Shown here in pieces: positions 54,801 through 64,000 of a stretch of 64,000 bases of DNA. The stretch is from Micropterix aruncella (taxonomy: Eukaryota > Arthropoda > Insecta > Lepidoptera > Micropterigidae): positions 255,954 through 319,953 of the forward strand of contig OX155976.1 in the NCBI GenBank assembly GCA_944548615.1, written 5' to 3'. The notes beneath the pieces were generated by a model. The model saw only the letters and a list, made by a program, of their open reading frames with translations, did no database searches and was not told the DNA's origin. The position numbers and the translations under genes are program-made. The number at the start of each line of letters is the position of its first letter. Within the stretch, counting starts at the first letter, position 1.

Positions 54801-57800
54801 ATAATTCGTGCTTGTGTAAAGTGTTCATAATAGTGATTTCTCTTATTCTTTAGACTTTCTGTGTCCATGGTGCAAGACTGTGGAACGATCTCCCAGCAAA
54901 TATTAAAAACTCGCCTTCTTTACCATCGTTTAAGACTCACCTTAAGGATTACTACCTTTCTAAGAAGTAACCAGTTCTTCCCTTTCTCTCCTGTTCCTTT
55001 CCCAATTTCCTCTCCTCGGGCATTATTAGTTTTAAATTCTTCCACTTGTCTGTATGTTATGTAATAATCTTTATTTTCACAATGCGCGCATGTATAACTA
55101 TGTTTAGGTTAGTTGTAAGACATTGCCATGTGGCAATAAGCTCGCCTTTAAGAGTTTATTATTATTATTATTAAAGAAATAATAATATCAATTTTTTTTT
55201 CAATAATCCATGTCATTCACCTAAAGATTTGTTTATATGGATGATTTTGCGAAATAAACTATTAATTAAATATTATTAAATATTGTTTATTATGTACAAC
55301 TACACTGAGAAAAATATAGATTTGATTCTTACATTACCTTTTAGTTATTACGGTTTTATAAAGAATACCATGTTGCAATCATAATTTTGTTGAATTAAAA
55401 GGATTTTTTTTGTGACTCTGTAATGGCCCGTAAGTACCATTACATGCGATCAACAAATGCATTGATTTCCAGTGAAATACACACTTAACCTATTATTTTA
55501 GTCGTGAAGCGATGAATCAGCACGATGAAACAATACTTTTACTCGGAATATTTCGAATTGCATCATTTCCCGGTATAAACCGTCGAAAAAGCAACCAAAG
55601 TATCATTACATTACATTACATTTTCGTCGTGTCCAATTGACGGCTAAAGACCGCTCTTGGACGTGTCAAAATAATTGGGTTATGTAGTACGTTTCGTTAC
55701 TACTCTTTACTGAACATACATAGGTAGTCAAGAATTAACTACTAGATTGTCAAACTATAAATATAAATAATCAAAATAGAAGCCTAATATTTGAAGTAGT
55801 TAGTAATTCGAAAAGATACGTAGTAAAATTATTCATCGTAATATTCAAATTGTCAGTAAGATGTTAAATAATCAAATTAAATCTACGTTATACATATTAA
55901 ACTAAAAGTACAGATATAAGATCATATAAAATAATCAGACAATAAGGCTCTATTTTTTTAAGTAATTTAAATTAGCACAATATTTGAAAAATCATGGCCC
56001 TCAAATTCGGCCAGATTATAGAAAGGGTGGCCTATCAGCATCTCCTTGATGTTTTTTTTTGAATTGTATGTCCGCCAGCTGTTTAAATTTTGTAGGGAGT
56101 AGATTATAGAATTTAATGCTAAGGTACAAGTAGCTTTTCTATACTTTTGACAGTCGTATTCGGGGTACGCATAAAAGGGAGCTACCGCGGGTATGATACG
56201 AGTGTTTCTGCTAGGTGCTGTCTAGCATACATTAAACACTGAACGCCGAATACATAGTCATTACCCTTGCCTTGATGAAATATTCTTTGCATGAGGTCCT
56301 AGTCGTTACCTGATACATGCTGCGCAGTGTTCTCTTTTGCAAAAGAAAGATTCTATTACTGGTTTCAGCATTTCCCCAAAATAGTAGTCCATAAGTCATT
56401 AATGAGTTAAAATACGCAAAGTATCGTTCCCCGAGTGATCACCTTCCCCAAGGTTGCGACGGCATACCATGCTGTCTCTCTCACGAGTTAGGTCAACGGG
56501 TCCGGCTCCTTGGTTTCCTTTCCTTATCTTTCCCAGTCCTCGTGACTGGGAAAGAATCCTTCATCCACTGTTCCTGTATAACCTCCGTGGCGTAACCCTC
56601 GCGTCTCGATAAACCTAATCGGCAAACGTTATAACTGGCGATATCAAACTTTCAATTAATAAATACCTTCTACTTCATTCAAAACCGCCTTTTAATACGG
56701 AGATAACTCGTAAGTTGATACCACCACCTCACACCGCACAACTTGGAGTCTAGTGAGGGGTGGTCCCTCACAACTCCATTACTCGATTATATGTCTCAAC
56801 ATTTTCCTTACGGCTAATACGAAAATAACAGTATACTGTAAATCAGTAGTTACCAATTAGTTTTTCTTGCGTACCACTTCAAGAAAGACCTCAAACTCGC
56901 GTACCCCTTATTGCAGGAATTTTGTACCATCAAAATACAGTTGATGACGGTGAAAATCAGTTTAATTCGACAAATGTTTGATTGTTTTTGTGGAACTCGC
57001 GCGTGCTTTCGTGAGTAGGTATGACATAAGCGGTGGGTTCACGAAATAGTGGTTTGCAAGATTCTCTCCTATTTAATCCGCGTATTGCTCTCACTGCTCT
57101 TTTTTGTAAAATAAATACCTCTTTAATATCAGTGGCATTTGCCCGCAATAGGATCCAATGTCCCAAGTGGGATTCGGCCGGAGAATGGTATGCACTCTCA
57201 ATTTCCTTTTCGTCCAATATCTTTCTCGATCTGGATACCGCATAGCGGGCTTAACACAATTTTGGTTTGGGCTGGTCTATATGGGTTTTCCGTGACATGT
57301 TTCCGTCGGTGTAAGTTCCTGGAAATTTAGTGGACTTGGCAATCTCGATAGAGTAATTTAACTGTTTTTCTTTTTTATTTGAGAAGTTTATCAACACTGC
57401 TTTGCGACTTTGCTATTGGCGACATCGGGTTCACTCTAAACTAATCATTGACTTCAAAAAGTGTTTCGCTTGTTGGATCCTCCATTTTTGTTCTACAGTC
57501 ACTTTCAAGAATGCACGTGGTGTCATCTGCAAGTTGGACAGTCTTGGCACAAGTTATGTTAGTTGCTAAATCGTTACAATAGAGTTTGAAGAGGAGAGGT
57601 CCTAATGTTGAGCCCTGAGGCACACCGATGTTTACTATTTCACAACTCGATTGCTCAGCCTTTTCCTCAATTCCATCAATTATTTTAATCTCCACCACTT
57701 GCTGCCTGTTTTGTGGGTACGATTTAATGAGTGAATTGGCCACTCCTCTAATTCCATAATGGTTTAGCTTGTCTACCAGGGTATTGATGTTTATACAGCC

Positions 57801-60800
57801 GAATGCTTTGCTTAGATCGCAGAACTTTTATACACTTTTTTTATACACTGTTAGCTTAGATCGCAGAACTTTTTATACACTTTTTTTATAATTTGAAATG
57901 TAATTTCATTTGTAGAAATACTATTTTTTGTAATTTCGTAATGTTATTATATATATAATAATTTTTTGTAATGTAATTTCTATACCCAGATCGGGTTTAT
58001 GAAAATAAATTTTTCTTATTTCTTATTTCTTATTTCAATGTGCATCTTTTTCTTTGCACTACTCTGAAACAACTTAGTCAAGAGATTGCCCCCCATACCC
58101 CTGGGGGTACGGGGGGTAATCTTCGCAACTTCGCGTACCCCTGGGGGTACGAGTACCACTAATTGGGAAACACTGCTGTAGATTCAACATGATTAATGTG
58201 TCTGTCTGTATTCATACGTATCCTACTATGTACATTCTGGCATGTTGGAAGCGAGATACCAAGGTCGCGACGTAATTAAATAACATATAGGTTTGTAACG
58301 GACCTTAAGTTCACTACATACGATCAACAAATGCATCGATTTCCGGTGAAATCCACTGACACAATTCAGCTATTATTTTGACTCGTGCAGCTATGAATCA
58401 ATACTTTTACTCAGAATATTTCAAATTGCATCATTGCACGGCCTATATAAACCGGCCAAAAAGCAACCAAATTATCAGTCCCCGATTGATCACCTTCCCC
58501 CAAGATTGCGACGGCATATCCGGTACCCCTCTACGAGGTCGCTCAACGGATCCGGCTCCTTGGTTTCCTTCCCTCATTTTCCCTGAGTCTCGAAGCATCA
58601 TCTTGCGGTGCCGACTACAACGGGCGAGCCCGTCACCACAGGACGTTTTAACGATTAGTCGTTCTGTCGCCCTGCAGTGAACGTAGAAGACTTTGGACAG
58701 TACAATCCTACGTCCAGCTACGTCAGAACCCGTGAGAGTCCAACGCCTTACCGCGAGTTAGCCAGGAATAAACCCGGCGGGCTCGAGATACTCGCGCTCT
58801 CACTTCCAATTGTGACCAGATTTCTCCGGTCTCTCGATTGGTTCCGAGTTCGAGGTCGCTTGCGCGGTCCTCTCCCTTATGAAGCGGTGAAACGGAGTGC
58901 ACCGAATCTATCGCGGACCAAGGCGTCCTTTGCCCGCCTCTTACCCGGGATCGGATGGCCAATGGTCAATTCAAGACCAGTCGCCATAAGGTACGCAACC
59001 ACCCCCGCTCTATAGGAAACAATACAGTTCCCAGACTCCCCCGACTGTTAGTCGGAGAGCACAATCGATTGGCTTGCGCCGCACGGTGTGCAGACCGTCC
59101 AGGGGCGCCAGAGGTTTGATTCCCAGGGGAGACTGGTTGACCCAGTGTCCTACCCAGGATTCGCACCCCATGCGGGGAGGCCGTCGGATGGGTGTTGACC
59201 CGTGAGTGTGACCCACCCTGAACACATGGGTCATCGTGGCCAACTCATCATGGGCCCGTTAGCCCCCAAAAGCATCCGTCTGTAATCCCACAGACTCGAG
59301 CCGTGCCCAGTACAAGATACTAGGAGCACACATACAATCCTCATCCATTCTCCTACATAACCGCCGTCGCGCAACCCTCGCGTCTCGATAAAGTAATCCG
59401 GGCACTCGTTAATTCGGCAAGCGTTATAACTGGCAATATTTAATCGATTCAATCAATAAATATCCTCTGCTTCATCATAACCGCCTTTAAATACGGAGAT
59501 AGCTCGTAGGTTGACACCACCACCACCACCGAATAATTTGGAGTCTTGTGAAGGGTGGTCCCTCACAGGTTTTAACGTTATAGCACGGCAATTACCGTCA
59601 TAATAATTCATACTTATGGACCACAGTCCGAGCTATATACGTAATACATCGTTATAATTTTCTCAATGTATTTGTGTAAGGACTATGTAAGGACTATCTC
59701 TCAGTGTAAGGACTATGTGTGTATTTTTAGTATCGTTCATACGTATGTTTCGATTTACAGATTCCAATACCATGCAGACCACAGAAAACTTTTACCATAT
59801 TTGTCTTCGACATCCCGGACGATTTACCGGAGGAGGACGTCAGACATTCCCTATACAAATTCACATCTGTCGTAGAAGTACTTCGTCTGCAGATGACAGG
59901 ACCGACGTCCACTGCCAATCAAGCTAAAACAGATGGTAAGAATAATGTAATTATTATAATTTTAAATTTCTATTCAACCTGAAGAGTGTCCCGATAAAGA
60001 GGGTAGTTTTTTTTAGAACACAGTTCGCTCAGCGACTAAGCTGTACACAACGCGATAGTAACAGTAAATCCAAATCACTATGTACTAAACAAGGTATCGG
60101 AATAATTTCATAGTAGACCACGGCAATTTATTGGAATTTCTTGCAATATCGCCGCGCTCGACAAAAAGTACTATAACTATGGAACTACTACAGCAATCAT
60201 AAAAAGAATAACTGTGCATTGAAATTTTGTATATAGAATACTGACATCTCATATTGTAAAAAAAATTATTAGATAATTATGAATACGGAGCCGTATTTAG
60301 AAATTGTAAATACTATCATGATCTTTATTAGATTTTCTATCAAAAGTGATATTTTTTTTGCATATTTACGTATAAAAATATTTAGATATTACCTCATATA
60401 AACCAATAAAATTTTTGATGATTTCTCTAAAAAAAAAATGTTGTTTGACAATCGAATTTTACCAGAAATATCCGCGAAATGACGCGCAAAATTATTCTAG
60501 CGGCTGTCTATGTATCTATGGTAATAATAGGATATTTGGTTTTGGATTTTAGGATGCATTCGAATAAGAAAATAATATTAATGTGGGCTCCGGAAGCAAG
60601 CCGCCAATATTGGTCGTTATGTAGTTAACGGTGTTCTGATGTGCAACCAAATTTGGTCGTTACGTAGCCGAAGGGTCAAAAAAAAATAAAAAACACGACT
60701 GCTGTTACAGGATATTAACTATTGAATTTATAATTATTTTCATAACTATAAATTTATGTGTGTTCCTTACCTGAATTTTCCAGAGGTAGGTTGAGCGTCT

Positions 60801-61102
60801 CCATGAAATGATAGATTTTAAAAACATCCTTTAGTCTGTTTTACCCCTTCTCCCTCCCCAGGAACTTCAACGCCGAAACTGACCCCGGAAAAGCCGCCGA
60901 AACCAGTCCAGGCCCAGAACGACGGAGAGCCCGCATCGAGTATGCAGCCGAAGGACTCTTCGACGGTGATACGCATAACGCTGGCCTCGATCGAGGAGTG
61001 CAACATTCTGCTGCAGAACGGCCTGGACTTCTACGGCGCGACGTTCTTTCCCACGGAGCTGGCCATGCCACCGCTGGCCGCCAAGCTCGCCAAGCCCAGC
61101 AA
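48866..61102 (+). CDS. multi-exon host-like gene, possibly RRM-like, 3' end beyond 61102
   Basis: Four exons join in frame: 48866-49003 (Met start MSLADANSDVELDTYLQQDQ, donor CAG|GTAACG), 51091-51390 (acceptor GTCCACAG, donor AAG|GTAGGT), 59761-59935 (acceptor ATTTACAG, donor G|GTAAGA) and 60862-61102 (acceptor TCCCCAG, donor AA|GTAAGT, phase 2, so more exons follow). Exon 2 has an acidic DEDTESDISDSE stretch and ends TGILFKFSDPDDYQSVFKKG...GSRFYKK. Exon 3 reads IPIPCRPQKTFTIFVFDIPD, then EEDVRHSLYKFTSVVEVLRL, which looks like an RRM-type fold. Exon 4 is Pro-rich, then VIRITLASIEECNILLQNGL and FYGATFFPTE. High-GC exons with clean splice sites contrast with the AT-rich introns. I do not recognise the gene. 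The introns are 2.1, 8.4 and 0.9 kb. Confidence 0.72.
49010..49605. other. intron sequence, AT-rich
   Basis: No coding is recognised. AT-rich with runs such as AATATTATATTATTTTAAAA. GGCCGGCCGAAACGGTTACG near 49198 is a short GC-rich island of unknown origin. Confidence 0.4.
49610..50010 (+). repeat. repeat family Y, copy 2
   Basis: Ordered motifs shared with 19375-20110: AACAAGTAAATATATTT, TTGTGGTTTATGTATTT, CTTAATCAGACCTTTCATTT, CAATACCACACACTGC and ATAGATGAACCCTGAAC. It is shorter than copy 1 because of deletions. Confidence 0.5.
50020..50655. other. intron sequence; nothing recognised
   Basis: No coding or known repeat is seen. CATTTTTCACAAAACTTGAC, ATGTTATTTACATCG and CCTCAAAGGGTTAA recur near 62585-62680, so a low-copy repeat is likely. 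Confidence 0.4.
50661..51175 (+). repeat. ~250 bp tandem duplication spanning the exon 2 splice acceptor
   Basis: Copy 1 (about 50661-50909) and copy 2 (about 50910-51175) share GTTGTGAGCTGCAATGTTG, TTATTGTTGCGAATAAATAA, TTTGTTGTCCACAGCTGTCT and GACGAAGACACAGAGTCGGA. Copy 1 thus contains a second acceptor (AG at 50849-50850) and the first ~40 bases of exon 2 with an internal deletion that removes GAAGGAACAAGTTCACACAA. Confidence 0.82.
51430..51860 (-). pseudogene. Penelope-like element relic, copy 2
   Basis: The minus strand matches the relic at 2140-3300: GCTCGTGAATCGAGCA, GGAAAATATCAC, CCGACCCAAAATATATC, then VYKIECSCGLAYL and KSAICEHILDSG of the GIY-YIG region. Stops break the frame. It lies in the intron between exons 2 and 3 of the host-like gene. 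Confidence 0.65.
52020..53165 (-). pseudogene. LINE reverse transcriptase, one stop near FADD-type core
   Basis: From about 53165 the minus strand reads TPSYITNRHQAVAVGG, VPSGVPQGSHLGPLLFN, a TAG near 53022, then GRYILYADDLKVYAQVDSM and an open frame of 263 codons (52153-52944) with LNATKCNSIIFSRKK, CIRDLGVQLDQKLTFDQHI, YVRSTLELASQIWN and RRFTRYLDYREHLGL. YADD is the catalytic box. The 3' UTR ends in an AATTAAATTAAATTAAATTA run at about 52037-52058. It is 5'-truncated and has one visible stop, so it is a fairly young copy. Confidence 0.85.
53255..54435 (+). mobile_element. mosaic of GC-rich retroposons (B, A, B segments)
   Basis: A first 5' end at 53258 (GTCAACTACAACGGGAGAAC) runs into subfamily-B sequence to about 53615. 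A second 5' end at 53618 (ACAACTTGGGTTGTCGACTA) starts an almost complete A-type copy to about 54190, which passes into a B-type 3' end (54190-54435, ACCCGGAAACACAATGGATC, GGCCCAAGCTGCACGAAACC). The joints suggest template switching, nested insertion or recombination between copies. No clear outer TSD was found. Confidence 0.7.
54435..54850. other. intron sequence; G run
   Basis: A G run at 54695-54713 is the only notable feature. No coding or repeat is recognised. Confidence 0.4.
54854..55165 (+). pseudogene. LINE C-terminus with intact stop, 3' UTR and tail
   Basis: The frame 54854-54970 reads TFCVHGARLWNDLPANIKNS, PSLPSFKTHLKDYYLSKK, stop: the C-terminal end of Jockey-type ORF2. The 3' UTR ends TTAGGTTAGTTGTAAGACAT, TGTGGCAATAAGCTCGCC and a (TTA)n tail at 55149-55171. 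The terminal motif is shared with the tRNA-SINE at 29527-29800. Confidence 0.72.
55172..55418. other. intron sequence, nothing seen
   Basis: An AT-rich stretch without recognisable features, ending at the ACTC target copy of the solo LTR. Confidence 0.4.
55419..56772 (+). mobile_element. solo LTR 1, interrupted by a LINE
   Basis: It starts TGTAATGGCCCGTAAG and ends GGTGGTCCCTCACA (TG...CA). ACTC flanks it at 55415-55418 and 56773-56776, a 4 bp target duplication. A TATAAACC box near 55574 and AATAAATACC near 56663 fit a promoter and poly-A signal. It aligns along its length with 58294-59567. No gag/pol is adjacent, so it is a solo LTR, probably Ty3/gypsy- or BEL-type. Without its LINE insert it is about 530 bp. 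Confidence 0.8.
55605..56416 (-). mobile_element. 5'-truncated LINE inside solo LTR 1
   Basis: CAAAGTATC at 55596-55604 and 56417-56425 is the target duplication. The element has a (TTACA)n tail first, then the 3' UTR shared with 7340-8090, then the minus-strand coding relic (LLQKRTLRSMYQVTTRTSCK near 56330 and the ILP...FKQL end near 56080) that matches 61380-61715. Confidence 0.8.
56844..58175. mobile_element. hAT-like element containing a LINE
   Basis: The left end CAGTAGTTACCAATTAG and the right end, in reverse, CAGTGTTTCCCAATTAG form imperfect inverted repeats of the hAT CAG type, and both are followed by GTACCACT/GTGGTAC and CGCGTACCCC motifs. CTGTAAAT (56836-56843) and CTGTAGAT (58176-58183) are an 8 bp TSD with one mismatch. 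Near the right end TACCCCTGGGGGTA occurs twice. No hAT transposase is seen. Confidence 0.6.
56957..57840 (-). pseudogene. LINE reverse transcriptase fragments in the hAT-like element
   Basis: The minus strand reads FCDLSKAFGCININTLVDKL near 57830, then YGIRGVANSLIKSYPQNRQQ, IGVPQGSTLGPLLFKLYCND and VQLADDTTCI (57743-57441), with a LADD catalytic box. After a frame break, VFILQKRAVRAIRGLNRRES lies near 57115. These are Jockey-type RT motifs in order, with gaps between them. A 40 bp direct duplication (GCTTAGATCGCAGAACTTTT) lies just beyond at 57809-57890. Confidence 0.8.
58294..59567 (+). mobile_element. solo LTR 2, interrupted by a GC-rich retroposon
   Basis: It starts TGTAACGGACC and ends GGTGGTCCCTCACA, with GGTT at 58290-58293 and 59568-59571 as a 4 bp target duplication. 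TATATAAACCGGCC near 58442 is a TATA-like promoter element and CAATAAATATCC near 59453 a possible poly-A signal. It is the same family as 55419-56772. A (CAC)n-like run lies at 59516-59530. Confidence 0.82.
58600..59269 (+). mobile_element. GC-rich ~660 bp retroposon inside solo LTR 2
   Basis: AAGCATC at 58593-58599 and 59270-59276 flanks a full-length forward copy, starting with CTTGCGGTGCCGACTACAAC and ending with GGGCCCGTTAGCCCCC. The uninterrupted LTR 1 sequence around 56540-56560 shows the pre-insertion context. Confidence 0.82.
59572..59760. other. intron 3' part
   Basis: AAGGACTATGT/C recurs three times around 59677-59720. The acceptor ATTTACAG ends the intron at 59760. Confidence 0.4.
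59940..60860. repeat. intron with Mutator-type terminus and Y fragment
   Basis: 60110-60250 resembles the MITE arm at 12930-13020 (ATAACTATGGAACTAC, AATCATAAAAAGAATAACTG). 60590-60690 is the inverted form of 5185-5265 (GCCGCCAATATTGGTCGTTA, CAACCAAATTTGGTCGTTAC, GTAGC). AACACGACTGCTGTTACAGG at 60695 begins a short Y fragment. Together they look like a decayed Mutator-type element next to family Y. Confidence 0.5.
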
Positions 61103-61164
61103 GTAAGTCCTCGCGGAATGATTGGCACAGTCTTTCTCTCTACTTCTATATCCAGGCAGATTGT

Positions 61165-61338
61165 GCCCCTGCACTGGGCCCTAATGGACCCCGTTGCAGT
61201 TAGGCCACTAAGACCCATGTGTTTAAGGTCGGTCAAAGCCGCGGGCCAACATTCATCCGGCGGCCTCCACGCAGACTTGCGAGCCCGGGTAGGACACTGA
61301 CCTCGAAGGTTGACTCCCCTAGGAGTCAACCTTTGCCT
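61165..61338 (-). mobile_element. truncated GC-rich retroposon 3' end
   Basis: GGGCCCTAATGGACCC, GTTAGGCCACTAAGACCCAT, GCGGCCTCCACGCAGACTTG and GAGCCCGGGTAGGACACTGA match the reverse-orientation start of 6471-7137. It stops after ~170 bp at a LINE relic. It lies downstream of the last recognised exon, inside the presumed next intron. Confidence 0.65.
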
Positions 61339-61369
61339 CTTAAACGCATAAACAAATAGTATAACCAGT

Positions 61370-62165
61370 AAAAGAATCTTTCTTTTGCAAAAGAGAGCAC
61401 TGCGCAGCATGTATCAGGTAACGACTAGGACCTCATGCAAAGAATATTTCAGCAAGGCAAGGGTATTCGGCAAGACTATGTATTCGGCGTTCATATACCA
61501 GTGTTTAATGTATGCTAGACAGCACCTATCAGAAACACCAGTTAATGACACCAATAAAACAACAGACATTCACTCGCATCATACCCGCGGTAGCTCCCTT
61601 TTATGCGTACCCCGAATACGACTGGCAAAAGTACAGAAAAGCTTCTTGTACCTTAGCATTAAATTCTATAATATACTCCCTACAAAATTTAAACAGCTGG
61701 AGGACATAAAATAAAAAAAAACATCAAGGAGATTCTGATAGGCCACCCTTTCTATAATCTGGCCGAATTTGAGGGCCATGATTTTTCAAATGTTGTGCCC
61801 ATTTAAATCACTTAAAAGAGTAGAGCATTATTGTCTGATTATTTTATATGATCTTATATCTGTACTTTTAGTTTAAAGAGCATAACGTAGATTTAAATTG
61901 ATTATTTAACATTTTACTAACAATTGGAATATAACGATGAATAATTTTACTATGTATCTTTTCGAATTACTAACTGCTTCAAATATTAGGATTCTATTTT
62001 GATTATTTATATTTATAGTTTGACAATTCAGTAGTTAATTCTTGACTACCTATGCATGTTCAGTAAAGAATAGTAATAAAACTTACTACCTAACCCAATT
62101 ATTTTGACGGGTCCAAGAGCGGTCTTTACATTTTTCGTGTCAGTTGGACACGAAAAATGTAATGT
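61370..62165 (+). pseudogene. LINE ORF2 C-terminus, 3' UTR and tail
   Basis: The plus strand opens LLQKRALRSMYQVTTRTSCK near 61375, continues YFSKARVFGKTMYSAFIYQC and HHTRGSSLLCVPRIRLAKVQ, and ends FYNILPTKFKQLEDIK, stop near 61714. This is the same family as the minus-strand insert at 55605-56416 but with a longer open frame. The 3' UTR ends with a hairpin (CATTTTTCGTGTC / GACACGAAAAATG) and an AATGTAATGTAATG tail. Confidence 0.78.
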
Positions 62166-62295
62166 AATGAAATATACATGAATATACACGGCAAAAGCAA
62201 AGGTGTGTGGTACAAATAATAATATGCTTACATATCTCGTATGAACTTAAATTTGGTTGACATATTGAATTTAAGTTATTTACTACAAAGAAGAT

Positions 62296-62388
62296 GGTAG
62301 GTTTCTCTTTCACACTGAAAGAGAAACCTACCTTGCGGTTGCTTCCCAGTGACGTCATAGATCTGACGTGACTGGGAAGCAACCGCAA
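62296..62388. repeat. two adjacent hairpins
   Basis: Hairpin 1: 62296-62311 (GGTAGGTTTCTCTTTC) pairs perfectly with 62317-62332 around ACACT. Hairpin 2: 62333-62357 pairs with 62364-62388 (24 of 25 positions) around TAGATC; its arms contain GCTTCCCAGTGACGTCA. The two abut without a gap. The function is unknown. Confidence 0.85.
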
Positions 62389-62399
62389 CAAGCTTCTTC

Positions 62400-64000
62400 A
62401 GATCTTCCTCCGATGAGATTGTGATCACTGGAGCATTGACCGCACGCTTGACGAAATTTCTGCACTGACACACCCACAAGTACTCTTAATAAATTAATAA
62501 AATCATATTTAATAATATATACAATTTATTTGCATCTCTTTTAGACCACAGGGTCACATATGACTCAATTTATACAAAATCTATTGAACCAAACTTCAAA
62601 AAACTTGACATACTCGTACATGTTATTTACAGTTTTATGCATTTTTCTACTTTACGGCAAAGCTTATAGTCCTCAAAGGGTTAAAATGCGGGCATACCGA
62701 GAATAGAAGAGTTGTGCAAATAGCCGGTTGATTATTTGGCAAAGTGTTGATTAAAATTATGCTTTGTCCTATTATGATATGACCTATTATGCCCATTAGG
62801 GCATAATAGGAAATATCTAGCGACAGGTGCGCAACGTGAAGTTGTCTGTGTGCCCTCACCCCTTACCCTAAAGTTACCACTCTTACACTAATATGCTCAA
62901 TAAAATACACATTTGGACCTGATTGCGTTTCTTCGCGAGGAAATCGGAATTAGTACATGCCAGCGTAACAGGGTAATCGGTTAGAGGGCTGTTGGAAGAG
63001 TGCCTGGCCGCTCTTTCTGATGCTGTGCGGAAACCAGGCTTCCAATCTTACGTCGATTTTTCCTCAGCGGACAAAAAAGTAGAGAGACATACATATTAAT
63101 ATTTAACAATTTAATTAATTATGCAGAGACACTTACCAATGAGTGACGTGGTGTGACCGAGAGTAAGTGATTTTATATATGAAAAATTGCGGTTTATAAA
63201 GCCAAATTTTGACGTTGAAAAGTTCAGAATGACGTCAGGCTGTACGTTTTTAAAAAATGCTGAGCGCCAAAGACACGTTTATGAATTCTGATTAATTATG
63301 TTATAAATTAGGTCAAACAGAATTTTTGCGAAAAATGTTACCGTGTGAATTAATTGGTAGTCGTAAAATTATATATCTTGCTAACCGTTACAGGGCAATA
63401 TGAAATAAAAGATTGTCAATTTCCCAGCGTGAAACTACCAATCGAAAATCGAACAGAGCTATATACAGTTTAGCTCTGCGCAATACCGTTTCCAGCACTC
63501 CAAGTTTACCACTCGTTTTAACCCAAGCATAAACCACAGTTAAATATCAACAGCGCCACCCGTCCTCACGATAATATTACCCGTACACTGTCACATTTTA
63601 TGCACTTATTGTTTGTTATGTTATTATATAGATTTCACTATTCTACGAGCAAAGCCTGGCCAGTTGTCTGGAACCACCCGCTACGAGAAAGGTTTGCACT
63701 TACACCGTCACTTCTAATATTATTTGTAATATTTGGTCGACAAACAAAAATATGTATAATGTCGGTCTAAATTATTAATTTTATGGACGAATCCAAAGAG
63801 GCTTTGAAGATCTTTGAAATTATAAATGGAATAATGAGTTGTAGTTTAATGTAGGTGGATTTTTTGTGGAGTAAGTTTGATTGGATCGGTATTCGTAGAA
63901 ACATGAGCGTAAAGTCCCGAAATTCCAGGAAGGACCATAGACCGTATAACTACTAGACCCCGTGACCAGCCTGAGAATGCGTCAGCCGAATAGAAAGAGA
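62400..64000. other. no gene seen; presumed intron or downstream flank
   Basis: Nothing coding is recognised. ACCTGATTGCGTTTCTTCGC near 62918 is the end of MITE family Z. 62560-62690 is similar to 50070-50180. GCCCATTAGGGCATAATAGG near 62791 forms a short palindrome. Later exons of the host-like gene were not found here. Confidence 0.4.

Noticed and set aside
60841..61410. 189-codon open frame on the minus strand
   Set aside because: It is antisense to exon 4 of the host-like gene, whose splice sites and phase are consistent; the open frame follows from high GC content.

Overview
The window looks like a piece of an insect nuclear chromosome, most probably a moth or butterfly. It is AT-rich, its genes are split by GT-AG introns, and it is crowded with eukaryotic transposable elements: Jockey/CR1-like LINEs, Penelope-like, Tc1/mariner, Mutator-like, pogo, P-like and hAT-like elements, solo LTRs, and tRNA- and 5S-derived SINEs. 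There are no operons, Shine-Dalgarno sites or prokaryotic features. The lepidopteran call is an inference from the repeat types; no species marker was seen.

Layout. 1-20 kb: stacked repeats. These include three copies of an unclassified repeat ('X'), two of which are interrupted by a GC-rich ~660 bp retroposon, a Penelope-like relic, a Mutator-type transposase relic, and a 3.56 kb mariner relic (9913-13475) that has itself received a LINE (with a GC-rich retroposon inside it), a poly-A retroposon and a Mutator-type MITE. 20-22 kb: an intact 11-finger C2H2 zinc-finger gene on the minus strand. 24-29 kb: a pogo-like DDE gene (minus) with one early stop, and a three-exon Mutator-like transposase-domain gene (plus). 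31.6-40.2 kb: a second zinc-finger copy split by a 7.2 kb DNA transposon (32217-39437) with ~30 bp terminal inverted repeats and a 4 bp target duplication. The transposon carries a two-exon gene that is open along almost its whole length, and a decayed P/THAP-type transposase sits antisense in its intron. 41.6-48 kb: GC-rich retroposons, including a head-to-head pair and a tandem pair, and a long palindrome between two TA arrays.

48.87-61.10 kb: four exons that join in frame form one probable host gene (plus strand, unidentified, possibly RRM-like). It appears to continue past 61102 and its introns are full of transposons. The 8.4 kb intron between coding exons 2 and 3 holds a Penelope relic, a LINE reverse transcriptase, a retroposon mosaic, two solo LTRs with 4 bp target duplications (one carrying a LINE, the other a GC-rich retroposon) and a hAT-like element containing a LINE. 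The second coding exon has a degenerate duplicate of its 3' splice site about 250 bp upstream.

The strongest observations come from target-site duplications that order the insertions: GC-rich retroposons went into X, LINE and LTR copies; the 7.2 kb transposon went into a zinc-finger coding sequence, whose frame is restored when one copy of the duplication and the element are removed; and several elements are nested in mariner.
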